From Chryseobacterium sp. (GTDB taxonomy: Bacteria > Bacteroidota > Bacteroidia > Flavobacteriales > Weeksellaceae): a stretch of DNA of 64,000 bases. How positions within the stretch are numbered: position 1 is the stretch's first letter; each line of letters opens with the position of its first letter. The position numbers were made by a program, and so were the translations under genes. The notes under the pieces were generated by a model. It ran no database searches, had not been told where the DNA came from, and saw nothing but the letters and a program-made list of their open reading frames with translations. This document shows positions 50,812-60,289 of the stretch, one piece after another. Location: the NCBI GenBank assembly GCA_031277615.1, contig JAITMC010000021.1, forward strand, positions 35,592 through 99,591, in the 5' to 3' direction.

Positions 50812-52128
50812 CTATTTATTTTCTATAGTCTTTCTTCCTATACTTTTATAATAAAACCCGTTTTGTTCCGGGATTTCCAGCGGGTACATATTTCTTCCGT
50901 CAAAGATAACTTTATTTTTCATTTTTGTGGCCATGAGCTCAAAGTTCGGATTTTTAAATTCAGGCCATTCTGTAGCGATAAATAAAGCGTCAGCATCTTC
51001 TAAAGCATCATACATTCCCTTTGCATATTGGATGCTGTCACCTAACAATTTCTGTACATTATTTTCAGCTACGGCATCATATGCTGCAATTTTCGCGCCT
51101 TTTTGTAAAAGAAGAGCAATATTATCTAAAGATGAAGCTTCTCTGATGTCGTCTGTGTTGGCTTTGAAGGCTAATCCCCACATTGCAATTTTTTTACCGT
51201 TGATATCGCCTCCGAAATATTTTTCAATTTCTGAGACAAGAATTACTTTCTGTGAAGTATTAACATTTTCCGTAGCTTCCAGAATCTGGAAATTGAAATC
51301 TTCCTGTTTTCCGGATTTAATCAGTGCTTTTACATCTTTAGGAAAACAGCTTCCGCCATATCCGATTCCCGGGAATAAAAAACGGTGTCCGATTCTGTCA
51401 TCGCTTCCCATTCCCAGCCTTACTTTATCTACATCTGCTCCTACTTTTTCACAGTAATTGGCAATCTCGTTCATAAAGGTGATCTTTACGGCAAGAAAAG
51501 AATTGGCAGCATATTTGGTGAGTTCCGATGATTTCTCATCCATAAAGATGATGGGGATTCCGGTGTTGGTAAACGGCTGGTAGATTTTAGCCATGATATC
51601 CTTGGCCCGTTCGGAACTTGCTCCTACAACCACTCTTGACGGATTCATAGAATCTTCTACAGCAAACCCCTCTCTTAAGAATTCGGGATTGGAAACTACA
51701 TCAAAAGGAATGTCGGTTTTAGAAGAAATCACTTCACTTACTTTATCCGCAGTTCCTACGGGAACGGTACTTTTATTAACGATCACTTTATATTCAGTCA
51801 TCATTTCCCCGATATCGTTGGCAACCTTCAATACATAAGAAAGGTCCGCGGAACCATCTTCTCCCGGAGGAGTAGGGAGTGCCAGATAAACAACTTCACT
51901 TTTGTCTAAAGCTTCTTTAAGGTGGGTGGTGAAAAACAATCTTTCAGACTGGATGTTCCTCAGGAACATTTCTTCAAGGTTCGGCTCGTAAATGGGAACA
52001 ATGCCGTTTTTCATGCCCTCTACTTTCTTTTCATCAATATCAACACAGTATACTGAATTGCCGAGTTCTGCCAGGGTGGTTCCTGTAACCAGTCCTACAT
52101 AGCCCGTTCCTACAATCGTTATATTCAA
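50812..52128 (-). CDS. ugd: UDP-glucose 6-dehydrogenase
   Basis: A 438-residue enzyme oxidising UDP-glucose to UDP-glucuronate. N-terminal Rossmann motif MNITIVGTGYVGLVTGTTLA; catalytic Cys in FPGIGYGGSCFPKDVKAL; VNKSTVPVGTADKV and SNPEFLREGFAVEDSMNPSR are family blocks; the C-terminal domain begins near GKKIAMWGLAFKANTDDIRE. It is first in the ugd-rmlB-rmlA group with a promoter box about 30 bases upstream. It provides uronic acid, which the asparagine-synthase-like enzyme could amidate. Confidence 0.96.
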   Translation of the reverse strand: MNITIVGTGYVGLVTGTTLAELGNSVYCVDIDEKKVEGMKNGIVPIYEPNLEEMFLRNIQSERLFFTTHLKEALDKSEVVYLALPTPPGEDGSADLSYVLKVANDIGEMMTEYKVIVNKSTVPVGTADKVSEVISSKTDIPFDVVSNPEFLREGFAVEDSMNPSRVVVGASSERAKDIMAKIYQPFTNTGIPIIFMDEKSSELTKYAANSFLAVKITFMNEIANYCEKVGADVDKVRLGMGSDDRIGHRFLFPGIGYGGSCFPKDVKALIKSGKQEDFNFQILEATENVNTSQKVILVSEIEKYFGGDINGKKIAMWGLAFKANTDDIREASSLDNIALLLQKGAKIAAYDAVAENNVQKLLGDSIQYAKGMYDALEDADALFIATEWPEFKNPNFELMATKMKNKVIFDGRNMYPLEIPEQNGFYYKSIGRKTIENK

Positions 52129-52155
52129 AATGTATGTTTTTTAAAAATTCTATCA

Positions 52156-52163
52156 CAAAAGTA
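52156..52163 (-). promoter_or_regulatory. -7 promoter box (TACTTTTG) of ugd-rmlB-rmlA
   Basis: Minus-strand TACTTTTG lies 27 bases upstream of the ugd start. It is divergent from the rimP promoter about 100 bases away. Confidence 0.55.
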
Positions 52164-52262
52164 ATAAAAATACCTTCATCTGCTTTCTTAATTTCATGTA
52201 ATAAAAAAATAGTCTTATTTGCTTGATAATAAGTTCATTTTGTATTTGTAGAAAAAAATACG

Positions 52263-52270
52263 TATATTTG
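52263..52270 (+). promoter_or_regulatory. -7 promoter box (TATATTTG) of rimP-nusA-infB
   Basis: TATATTTG lies 77 bases before the rimP ATG, with T/G-rich sequence (CATTTTGTATTTG) upstream where a -33 element would be. The leader of about 70 bases holds a hairpin. Confidence 0.65.
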
Positions 52271-52295
52271 CACTGGATTTACGGAAAAAAATGGG

Positions 52296-52320
52296 AAGGC
52301 TTCGGAAGAAAGCCTTTTTT
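52296..52320 (+). promoter_or_regulatory. Terminator-like hairpin in the rimP leader (possible attenuator)
   Basis: AAGGCTT pairs with AAGCCTT around a seven-base loop and is followed by six T in total. It has the form of a rho-independent terminator but lies between the promoter and rimP, 27 bases before the start codon. NusA, encoded next in the operon, influences termination at such hairpins, so feedback control is conceivable. Confidence 0.6.
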
Positions 52321-52347
52321 CGTACGGGTAAATCAAGATCAATACAT

Positions 52348-52815
52348 ATGGAGTTTAGAAAAAGAATTGAAGAATTATTAAATGAATTCCTTGAAACCAG
52401 AAAAGATTTATTTCTGATCGATTTAAAGATTTCTGCAGGGGATGATGTTACTGTGATTTTAGATGGAGATAACGGAGTTACTCTGCAGGATTGTCTTGAT
52501 GCAAGCCGTGCAGTAGAATTCAATATGGATCGTGAAGAACATGATTTCAGCCTTCAGGTGATGTCGGCAGGACTGAGTGAGCCGTTGTCTACACCAAGAC
52601 AGTTTAAGAAAAATATTGGAAGAGAGATAGAAGTGCTTTTGGCGGATTCTTCCAAAACAGAAGGTGAGCTTGCCAAAGTAGATGATGAAAAGATCACCCT
52701 TGTTTTACGCTACCGGAAACCGAAAGATATCGGAAAAGGAAAGGTGGATGTAGAGGAGGAAAAAGAAATTCCTTACTCCGAGATAAAGAAAGCATTAGTA
52801 GTAATTAAATTTTAA
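52348..52815 (+). CDS. rimP: Ribosome maturation factor RimP
   Basis: A 155-residue protein needed for 30S subunit assembly. The start is set at ATG 52348 (MEFRKRIEELLNEFLETRKD), since a longer frame would cover the leader hairpin and the usual RimP length is about 150. VTVILDGDNGVTLQDCLDAS and LQVMSAGLSEPLSTPRQFKK are the characteristic RimP N-domain blocks; the C-terminal SH3-like domain follows. It is the first gene of rimP-nusA-infB, 15 bases before nusA. Confidence 0.94.
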   Translation: MEFRKRIEELLNEFLETRKDLFLIDLKISAGDDVTVILDGDNGVTLQDCLDASRAVEFNMDREEHDFSLQVMSAGLSEPLSTPRQFKKNIGREIEVLLADSSKTEGELAKVDDEKITLVLRYRKPKDIGKGKVDVEEEKEIPYSEIKKALVVIKF

Positions 52816-52830
52816 AAAGAAAAAAAATAG

Positions 52831-54066
52831 ATGGATAATATAGCGTTGATTGAATCCTTTGGTGATTTTAAAGACGAAAAAGGGATCAGTAAGATTGATC
52901 TTATGGCAATTATTGAAGATTCACTGAAAACTCTTTTAAGAAAGAGATTTGATTCAGATGATCACTTCGATGTAATTGTGAACCCGGATAAAGGAGATTT
53001 TCAGATATTTTTAAATAAAACAATCGTAGAAGACGAAATGTCTGAAGATGATGATCTTGAAATTGAAATCTCTGAAGCAAAGAAAATTGATCCTACCTTT
53101 GAAGTAGGTGAAGATTTTACCATGGAGATTCCTGTTGCCCAGCTGGGAAGAAGAAATATTCTTACCCTGAAACAGATTTTGGCAACGAAACTGCAGGAGC
53201 ATAACAATGCGATGCTTTATGAGCAGTTCAGAGATAAGATCGGGGAGATTGTAGTAGGAGAAATCCACCACATCCGTCACAAACATGTGATCTTACTGGA
53301 TGATGAAGGAAACGAATTCATTTTGCCGAAAGAAAACCAGATCCCATCCGATTTCTTTAAAAAAGGAGAAAACATCAGAGCTATTGTAGAAACAGTAGAT
53401 TTTAAAGGGTCTAAGCCACAGATTATTATTTCCAGAACCGCTCCTAAATTCCTGGAGAAATTATTGGAACTGGAAATTCCTGAAATTCAGGACGGAACCA
53501 TCATGCTTAAAAAAGTAGTGAGAATTCCGGGTGAAAAGGCAAAGATCGCAGTAGATGCTTATGACGACAGAATTGATCCTGTAGGAGCTTGTGTGGGAGT
53601 TAAAGGATCCAGAATTCATGGGGTTGTAAGAGAGTTGAGAAATGAAAACATCGATGTTATTCAATGGTCTAAAAATCCTGAAATCTTAGTGAAGAGAGCT
53701 TTAGGAAACGTTACCATCAACAAGATCGACATCAACGAGGAACAGAATTATGCATTGGTGTATACTCCGGTTGAAGAGATCTCTAAAGTGATCGGTAAGC
53801 AGGGACAGAATATCAGACTGGCTTCTTGGTTGACAGGTTATGAAATTGATGTATACAGAGAGTCCAGCGAGGATGACGATGTTGAATTGAGAGAATTTAA
53901 TGACGATATCGAGCAGTGGATTTTGGATGAATTTAAGAAAGTAGGTCTTACAACTGCAAAATCAGTATTGGATAAAGATACTGAGAGTCTTTTGAATATG
54001 GTTGATCTTGAAGAGGAAACAATTGAAGAGGTAAAACGTATTCTGAGAGAAGAATTTGAAGATTAA
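52831..54066 (+). CDS. nusA: Transcription termination/antitermination protein NusA
   Basis: A 411-residue RNA polymerase-binding factor. N-terminal domain (ALIESFGDFKDEKGISKIDL) precedes an S1 domain near residues 135-200 (GEIVVGEIHHIRHKHVILLD). KH1 and KH2 domains follow, with DPVGACVGVKGSRIHGVVRE and VIGKQGQNIRLASWLTGYEI. The C-terminus is a short acidic tail with LTTAKSVLDKD, shorter than E. coli NusA, which has two extra repeats; this is usual outside gammaproteobacteria. Operon with rimP and infB. Confidence 0.96.
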   Translation: MDNIALIESFGDFKDEKGISKIDLMAIIEDSLKTLLRKRFDSDDHFDVIVNPDKGDFQIFLNKTIVEDEMSEDDDLEIEISEAKKIDPTFEVGEDFTMEIPVAQLGRRNILTLKQILATKLQEHNNAMLYEQFRDKIGEIVVGEIHHIRHKHVILLDDEGNEFILPKENQIPSDFFKKGENIRAIVETVDFKGSKPQIIISRTAPKFLEKLLELEIPEIQDGTIMLKKVVRIPGEKAKIAVDAYDDRIDPVGACVGVKGSRIHGVVRELRNENIDVIQWSKNPEILVKRALGNVTINKIDINEEQNYALVYTPVEEISKVIGKQGQNIRLASWLTGYEIDVYRESSEDDDVELREFNDDIEQWILDEFKKVGLTTAKSVLDKDTESLLNMVDLEEETIEEVKRILREEFED

Positions 54067-54146
54067 GATTTAGAAATAGATCTTTCATAAAACAGTAAAA
54101 AAGAAATACTTTAATTTTAAGAATTAAAAAATACGTAATATAATAG

Positions 54147-57107
54147 ATGCCAAAAATTAGATTAAATAAAGCGGTTAAGGAATTCAACATTTCGATGTCC
54201 AGATTAGTAGAGTTTTTACAGTCAAAGGGTTTCGAGGTTGAAAGCAATCCTAACGCTCAATTAGAAGAAGCGGCATATTCTGCATTGGAGGCTGAGTTTG
54301 CCAAAGACGGTGAACAGCGAAAAGCTTCCCATGAGGTGGTGATTACTAAAGTTCCGGAAGAAAAACTGGAAATTGAAGAAAAGAAAACCCCTGAAGTAAT
54401 AAGAGCTAAAGCTAATAAACCAGAAACTAAAATTTTAGGTAAGATAGATCTTGATTCTGCAAAGCCTGAAGTGGAAAGTACTCCTGAAGTTCCAGTATCA
54501 GCACCAGAACCGGTACCAACACCGGTTGAAGAAAAAAAACAGGAGGTTGAAGCTGAACCTGAAACAAAAGCAGCTCCTGAAAAACAGGAATTTAAAGTTC
54601 TGGATAAAATTGATTTGTCTCAAATTGAATCTAGAAACAGACCAGTGAAAAAAGACAAACCAAAAATGGAGGAGAAAAAAGAAGAGGAAAAACCGGCAGA
54701 ACCAATAAAAGAAACTCCGAAGCAGGCTGAGCCTGTTGCTGAGCCTAAAGCTGCTGAACCTCAAAAAACTGAGGCTGAATCTCAGGAACCTCAGAAAATA
54801 GAGACTGTTTACCAGAAATTAGACGGTCCTAAAATTGTCGGTGAAAAAATCGACCTTACTCAGTTTGCACCAAAACCAGGTGCCGGAGCTAAAAAGAAAA
54901 GAAAGAGAATTGAAAAACCAGGCGGGCAGAATAATCAGCAGGGCCAGGGGAATAATCAAAACTCCGGAAATAATAACAACCAGGGTGGTCAGGGAAACCG
55001 TCCACAGGGTCAGGGCGGAAACCGTCAGGGCCAGGGTGGTGGCCAGGGCAACCGTCCTCAGGGACAAGGCGGCCAGGGTGGAAACCGTTTCGGAAACAAC
55101 CAGGGTAACCGTCCCGGAGGTCAGGGTCAAGGTGGCGGATTCAAGAAAGGAGGCCAGAATAACAGACCGGGACAGAGAGTAATGCCTGTAGAGCTTACCG
55201 ATGAACAGGTTAAAAACCAGATCAAAGAAACGCTTGAGAAGCTTACCAATAAAGGAGGTAAGTCTAAATCTGCCAAGCACAGAAAAGATAAGAGAACATT
55301 CCGTAGAGAACAGGATGAGCGCCAGCAGGAGCTTGAAGCACAGGACAGAACCCTTAAAGTGACCGAATTTATCACGGTAGGTGAACTGGCAAGCTTAATG
55401 AACGTTTCTCCGACAGAAGTGATTTCTGCATGTTTCTCACTGGGGGTAATGGTTACCATGAACCAGAGACTGGAAGCGGATACCTTATTATTGGTAGCTG
55501 ATGAATTCGGTTATAAAATTGAATTCTCTGATGCTGATCTTGAAGATACCGATGCAGAAGATGAAATCGATACGGAAGAAAGCCTGCTTTCAAGAGCACC
55601 GGTAGTTACGGTAATGGGACACGTTGACCACGGTAAAACTTCATTACTGGATTATATCAGAAAAACTAATGTTATTGCAGGGGAATCAGGAGGTATTACC
55701 CAGCACATCGGAGCTTATAATGTGAAACTGGAAAACGGTCAGAGAATTACATTCTTAGATACACCGGGTCACGAAGCCTTTACAGCGATGAGAGCAAGAG
55801 GGGCACAAATCACCGATATTGCCATTATTGTAATTGCTGCCGATGATGATGTAATGCCTCAGACCAAAGAAGCTATTGCTCACGCTCAGGCTGCTCAGGT
55901 GCCCATGATTATTGCCATCAATAAGGTTGATAAGCCTAATGCAAATCCTGACAACATCCGTCAGCAGCTTTCAGGTTTAAATCCTCCGGTTTTAGTGGAA
56001 GAATGGGGTGGAAATGTTCAGGCACAGGAAATTTCAGCTAAGTTTGGTAATAATGTAGATGTATTATTGGAGAAAGTTTTATTACAGGCTGAAATGCTTG
56101 AATTAAAAGCAAATCCTGACCGTTCTGCAAACGGTGTTGTAATTGAAGCCTCTCTTGATAAAGGTAGAGGTTATGTTGCAACCATGTTGGTACAGACCGG
56201 AACTTTAAGAGTTGGTGACTATGTTGTTGCGGGTAAAAACCATGGTAAAGTAAAAGCTTTGCTTGATGAAAGAGGGAAAAATCTGGCCGAAGCCGGTCCT
56301 TCAATTCCTGCAACCATCTTAGGTTTAGACGGAGCACCTACAGCAGGGGATAAATTCCGTGTATATGCTGACGAAAGTGAAGGTAAAGCGATTGCCAATA
56401 AAAGAGAGCAGCTTCAGAGAGAGCTTTCCATCAGAACGAAAAAACATACGACGCTTGAAGAATTGGGAAGACGTATTGCTTTAGGAGAATTCAAGGAATT
56501 GAATATTATCCTTAAAGGTGACGTGGATGGTTCCGTAGAGGCACTTTCTGATCAGTTACAAAGATTGTCAACAGAAGAGATCAGCGTGAAAATCCTTCAC
56601 TCAGGGGTAGGACAGATCACGGAATCGGATATCAACCTGGCAGCAGCATCAGATGCTATTATCATTGGATTCAACGTAAGAGCCGGTGCTAATGCAAAAG
56701 AGCTTGCAGACCGTGAAGAAATTGAAATCAGAACTTATTCTGTTATCTACAAAGCAATCGATGAAGTAAAAGAAGCGATGGAGGGAATGCTTTCTCCGGA
56801 AATTCAGGAACAGGTGATCGGTAATGTGGAGATCCGTGAAGTATTTAAGATTTCCAAAGTGGGAACTATTGCAGGATGTATGGTTCTTACCGGAAAAGTT
56901 ACAAGACAGTCTAAAGTACGTTTGCTGAGAGACGGTATTGTGAAATTTGACGGTGAGCTGGAAAGCTTGAAACGTTTCAAAGATGATGTGAAAGAAGTAA
57001 CGAAGGGCTACGAATGTGGTCTTAACCTGAAAGGGTACAATGATATTGAAACCGGGGATATTCTTGAAGTCTACGAAGAAGTAGCAGTGAAGAAGAAACT
57101 GAAGTAA
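54147..57107 (+). CDS. infB: Translation initiation factor IF-2
   Basis: A 986-residue GTPase that places initiator tRNA on the 30S subunit. The N-terminus ([20 protein letters not shown]) is the IF2-N domain, followed by an acidic Pro/Glu/Lys-rich stretch and, at residues about 257-341, a Gly/Gln/Asn/Arg-rich low-complexity segment. A second IF2-N domain is about 405-470. The G domain shows [17 protein letters not shown] (about 487-503), [15 protein letters not shown] and AINKVDKP; domains II-IV complete the protein. It ends the operon with a strong terminator. Confidence 0.97.
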   Translation: MPKIRLNKAVKEFNISMSRLVEFLQSKGFEVESNPNAQLEEAAYSALEAEFAKDGEQRKASHEVVITKVPEEKLEIEEKKTPEVIRAKANKPETKILGKIDLDSAKPEVESTPEVPVSAPEPVPTPVEEKKQEVEAEPETKAAPEKQEFKVLDKIDLSQIESRNRPVKKDKPKMEEKKEEEKPAEPIKETPKQAEPVAEPKAAEPQKTEAESQEPQKIETVYQKLDGPKIVGEKIDLTQFAPKPGAGAKKKRKRIEKPGGQNNQQGQGNNQNSGNNNNQGGQGNRPQGQGGNRQGQGGGQGNRPQGQGGQGGNRFGNNQGNRPGGQGQGGGFKKGGQNNRPGQRVMPVELTDEQVKNQIKETLEKLTNKGGKSKSAKHRKDKRTFRREQDERQQELEAQDRTLKVTEFITVGELASLMNVSPTEVISACFSLGVMVTMNQRLEADTLLLVADEFGYKIEFSDADLEDTDAEDEIDTEESLLSRAPVVTVMGHVDHGKTSLLDYIRKTNVIAGESGGITQHIGAYNVKLENGQRITFLDTPGHEAFTAMRARGAQITDIAIIVIAADDDVMPQTKEAIAHAQAAQVPMIIAINKVDKPNANPDNIRQQLSGLNPPVLVEEWGGNVQAQEISAKFGNNVDVLLEKVLLQAEMLELKANPDRSANGVVIEASLDKGRGYVATMLVQTGTLRVGDYVVAGKNHGKVKALLDERGKNLAEAGPSIPATILGLDGAPTAGDKFRVYADESEGKAIANKREQLQRELSIRTKKHTTLEELGRRIALGEFKELNIILKGDVDGSVEALSDQLQRLSTEEISVKILHSGVGQITESDINLAAASDAIIIGFNVRAGANAKELADREEIEIRTYSVIYKAIDEVKEAMEGMLSPEIQEQVIGNVEIREVFKISKVGTIAGCMVLTGKVTRQSKVRLLRDGIVKFDGELESLKRFKDDVKEVTKGYECGLNLKGYNDIETGDILEVYEEVAVKKKLK
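54919..55170 (+). repeat. Imperfect short repeats coding a Gly/Gln/Asn/Arg-rich segment in infB
   Basis: About 250 bases with repeated units of the kind CAGGGTGG, CAGGGCGG and AACCGTC, coding phrases such as [10 protein letters not shown] several times. Codon use is noticeably more GC-rich than in the surrounding gene. The frame is preserved across it, so the repeats are under coding constraint. Confidence 0.75.
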
Positions 57108-57125
57108 TATCTTTCTAAATATATG

Positions 57126-57157
57126 AAAACCACTTTTTTATAAAAGTGGTTTTTTTT
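57126..57157 (+). terminator. Rho-independent terminator of rimP-nusA-infB
   Basis: AAAACCACTTTT pairs with AAAAGTGGTTTT around a four-base loop, followed by more T, 18 bases after the infB stop. Confidence 0.85.
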
Positions 57158-57410
57158 GTAGACTAAAAATAATTTATAATGATTCTAAATAGAATATTTT
57201 ACATTTAAATTAATTAGTTTAATTTTGATATTATTGGCTTAATATATGAATATTATTCATTTATTATTTTGTTTTATTGTGAATATTATTTTTAATTATG
57301 TTAAAATGTTTGTAATTTTTTAAATATAACAACATGTTGTTTGTTGAAAATATTTGCTCATATTAAGATTAATTAACATATTTGTCGTGAATATATTAAA
57401 ATTTGTTAAT
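57158..57410 (+). promoter_or_regulatory. AT-rich upstream region of the SusC operon with a 14-base palindrome
   Basis: No gene is apparent. A perfect palindrome AACAACATGTTGTT occupies 57328-57341, 69 bases before the SusC ATG, and is a candidate operator. Nearer the gene, ATTAACATATTTG (57372-57384) and ATATTAAAATTTGTTAAT (57393-57410) recur before the second SusC gene at 63777. CATATTTG is a near match to a -7 box. Confidence 0.5.
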
Positions 57411-60266
57411 ATGAATGTTAAATTACGGGTGTTAAGCGTAGGAGCTCTGTTTTTTATAAACGGAATGTACAACGCACAGAAAACAAAAGTTGACACAGCT
57501 CAATCAAAAGAAATTGAGGAGGTTGTTGTTCTTGGGTACAACAGGACGTATACAAAGCCAAAAGATGTAAGTGCGAATACGACTGTGAGTGCCGAAGTAA
57601 TGGAGAACCGTCCGAACGTAAGTTTCCTGAATTCATTACAGGGATCTGCGCCGGGGGTTACCATCGCATCAAATTCAGGATCTCCTGGATCTGCTAAAAT
57701 TGATTTGGTTATTCGTGGGATCTCTTCACTATCGGCGGACACTGAGCCGTTGGTAATCATCGATGGGGTACCTACCGGAGCTAACCAGTTCAGAAATTTA
57801 AATGCCGAAGATATTGAAACAGTATCAGTACTGAGGGATGCTGCGGCTACTTCCATTTACGGAAACAGGGGTGCTAATGGGGTGCTTCTTGTTAAAACCA
57901 AAGGCGGAAAGTTTAATTCCAAACTGAAATTGAGTTATTCTACCATGACCGGGGTAAGTATCATGCCTAAGAACAAATACAATATGGCAGATGCTCATCA
58001 GTTGCTCAGGATTCAGAAGAATAACGGAGTTTTATTGGGGAATACATTAACGGATGATCAGATTAATAATTATCCGATTAATACAGATTGGGAGAAAACA
58101 TTCTTCAAGGCGGATGTAACGCAACAGCATAATATCTCAGCTACTTTCGGAGGGGAAAATACCTCAGTTTATTCTTCTATTGGTTATCTGGAGCAGGGAG
58201 GGCTTGTTCCGAATACCAAATTCCAAAGATTCACATTCAGAAATAATATTACGGGTAGATCTGAAGATAAAAGGTTTAACTATACTGCTATTATTGGTTT
58301 AGGATACTCTAAAAGACGCCAGTTGAATCAGGAGACCAACTCCGGAATCAACGGAAATATTGTACAGAATCCTTTATTGGGATCCTTTATGTCATTACCA
58401 TATCTTCAGTCCGGGCAATATGGCAGCGGGCAACAGCTATATGATGCAATCGGTAATGCTTCTTCGGCGAACGGAAATTTTGCCTATGTCCTGGAAGATG
58501 TATTGAGGGGAGATCAATCTGTATTTGGAAGATTTAATGAAACTTCCATTTTTACAAGTGCTACGACTTCCTATAAATTAACGGACGATATCACGATTAA
58601 TAACAGAACGGGAGCAGATATCAAAATGGGGAATTCTTTTGCAGGAAGACATCCGAACGGATATTTGTCAATTGTTGTAGCCCGTAATGCTGGTATCGAG
58701 TATGGGGGAAGTGAAACCATCGGTAATAGCCGGGAGCTAAACTTTACTACGGTTTCGAGTGTTAACTATAATAAAGTGTTCGGAGATCATACCATTGGCT
58801 TAGGGGCTTATATGGAATATAACAAGGTTCATTTCTACAGCAGTGCACAGGTTCAGAATGGACTTGATCCTAAAAACTTTGTTATTGGTACCGGAGTAGG
58901 CTATATTCCGTTTGATCCGGATAAGGACATCTATGTGCCTTCAGTTGGAGCCAATAAAATTACGGCAGGAGCATTGTCCTATTTTGCTACGGCAGATTAT
59001 GACTATGCAGATAAGTATGGTTTCAGTGGAACCTTGAGAAGAGACGGAAATTACAGATTTGCTCCAGGTAACAAATGGGGGACTTTCTGGTCCGTAGGAG
59101 GTCGTTGGAATATCGATAAGGAAAACTTTATGGAGGGATCGGTATTCGATATGTTGAAATTGAGAGCTTCTTACGGTACACAGGGGAATGCTAATGTTAT
59201 AGCAGCAGGAGATGATACAAATCCAATGCTTTTGGCTACAGGAATCAGTAGGGAAGTGAATATCGTTGGAAATGGATATGGAAACACCCCGGGTTACTTT
59301 TTGAATAATATTGCTAACCCTACGGTGCAGTGGGAGGAAATTAAGCAGGCTAACATTGGTTTGGACTTTAAATTATTTAAAAAACTGGAAGGGAATGTGG
59401 ATGTCTACAGAAAGAGTACCGATATGCTGTATTACAACATTCCTTCTTCTGCCATTACCGGGCAGTATAATTTCAGAGGAAATTACGGAGGTCTTAAAAA
59501 TGAAGGGGTGGAAGTGGTGCTGAGATATAATATTTTGAGTAATAATGACTATAAGCTAACTCTTTTTGCCAATGCGTCATACAACGAAAATAAAATTACA
59601 AAACTCTTAATACCGGTATCAACAGGATCTCTTCTGTTGGAAGAAGGAGGGACTATTAATGAATGGAATCTGGTGCCTTATCTGGGCGTAAATCCAAATA
59701 ATGGTAATGAATTATATCTGGATTCAAATGGAAATGTGTCAGAACAGGCACTTGAAAAGGATCGAAGAAAAACGGGTAAAAACTATTTTCCTAAATATAC
59801 CGGAGGTTTTGGGCTTAATGCGGAGTATAAAGGTTTCTTCTTAGATGCCCTGTTTTCATTCCAGGCAAAATTCTGGAGATCGGATAATCAGCTGACATGG
59901 GCTCTGAATCCTTCCTATATGCGTTCCGGAAATAACGTTTCTGCAGACCTGTTAAATGCCTGGACGCCGGATAATCGTGAGACGGATATTCCCTCTCTGA
60001 ACGCGCCAATGTCCAGTATCACAGACAGGTTGCTGTATGATGCATCTTATTTAAGATTAAAGAATATAACGTTGGGGTATAATGTGCCTAAAAGATTCTT
60101 TAATGAAAAATCTGTAGTTAAGGCAGCCAGAATTTTCCTTCAGGGCGAAAATATAATGACATGGACGAAGTGGAGAGGATATGACCCGGAAGGTTTGGGG
60201 ACGTTCCCTCTGAGTGTTTATCCTAATCCAAGAACCTTCTCTATTGGAGCTAACTTAGATTTCTAA
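57411..60266 (+). CDS. SusC/RagA-family TonB-linked outer-membrane transporter
   Basis: A 951-residue protein started at MNVKLRVLSVGALFFINGMY (57411), the same N-terminus as the second SusC gene; a longer frame adds 19 hydrophobic residues and is not preferred. After signal cleavage (YNAQ) comes the TonB-box-like IEEVVVLGYN. The plug domain follows with LQGSAPGVTIASNSGSPGSA, VIRGISSLSADTEPLVIIDG and LRDAAATSIYGNRGANGVLL, the SusC signature. The barrel ends with aromatic-rich strands (YPNPRTFSIGANLDF). The usual N-terminal carboxypeptidase-like domain is missing. It pairs with the SusD gene 23 bases on. Substrate unknown. Confidence 0.94.
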   Translation: MNVKLRVLSVGALFFINGMYNAQKTKVDTAQSKEIEEVVVLGYNRTYTKPKDVSANTTVSAEVMENRPNVSFLNSLQGSAPGVTIASNSGSPGSAKIDLVIRGISSLSADTEPLVIIDGVPTGANQFRNLNAEDIETVSVLRDAAATSIYGNRGANGVLLVKTKGGKFNSKLKLSYSTMTGVSIMPKNKYNMADAHQLLRIQKNNGVLLGNTLTDDQINNYPINTDWEKTFFKADVTQQHNISATFGGENTSVYSSIGYLEQGGLVPNTKFQRFTFRNNITGRSEDKRFNYTAIIGLGYSKRRQLNQETNSGINGNIVQNPLLGSFMSLPYLQSGQYGSGQQLYDAIGNASSANGNFAYVLEDVLRGDQSVFGRFNETSIFTSATTSYKLTDDITINNRTGADIKMGNSFAGRHPNGYLSIVVARNAGIEYGGSETIGNSRELNFTTVSSVNYNKVFGDHTIGLGAYMEYNKVHFYSSAQVQNGLDPKNFVIGTGVGYIPFDPDKDIYVPSVGANKITAGALSYFATADYDYADKYGFSGTLRRDGNYRFAPGNKWGTFWSVGGRWNIDKENFMEGSVFDMLKLRASYGTQGNANVIAAGDDTNPMLLATGISREVNIVGNGYGNTPGYFLNNIANPTVQWEEIKQANIGLDFKLFKKLEGNVDVYRKSTDMLYYNIPSSAITGQYNFRGNYGGLKNEGVEVVLRYNILSNNDYKLTLFANASYNENKITKLLIPVSTGSLLLEEGGTINEWNLVPYLGVNPNNGNELYLDSNGNVSEQALEKDRRKTGKNYFPKYTGGFGLNAEYKGFFLDALFSFQAKFWRSDNQLTWALNPSYMRSGNNVSADLLNAWTPDNRETDIPSLNAPMSSITDRLLYDASYLRLKNITLGYNVPKRFFNEKSVVKAARIFLQGENIMTWTKWRGYDPEGLGTFPLSVYPNPRTFSIGANLDF

Positions 60267-60289
60267 TTTTATTATTAATGAATTTCACT

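Noticed and set aside
54919-55170. Repeat cluster considered as a CRISPR-like array
   Set aside because: Units are short, irregular, in frame and coding within infB; there are no unique spacers of constant length.
54498-55459. Several long minus-strand open frames over the N-terminal part of infB, one of 153 codons
   Set aside because: They arise from the biased composition of the charged and Gly/Gln-rich segments; products are repetitive Leu/Ser/Thr or Phe-rich strings without a plausible fold.
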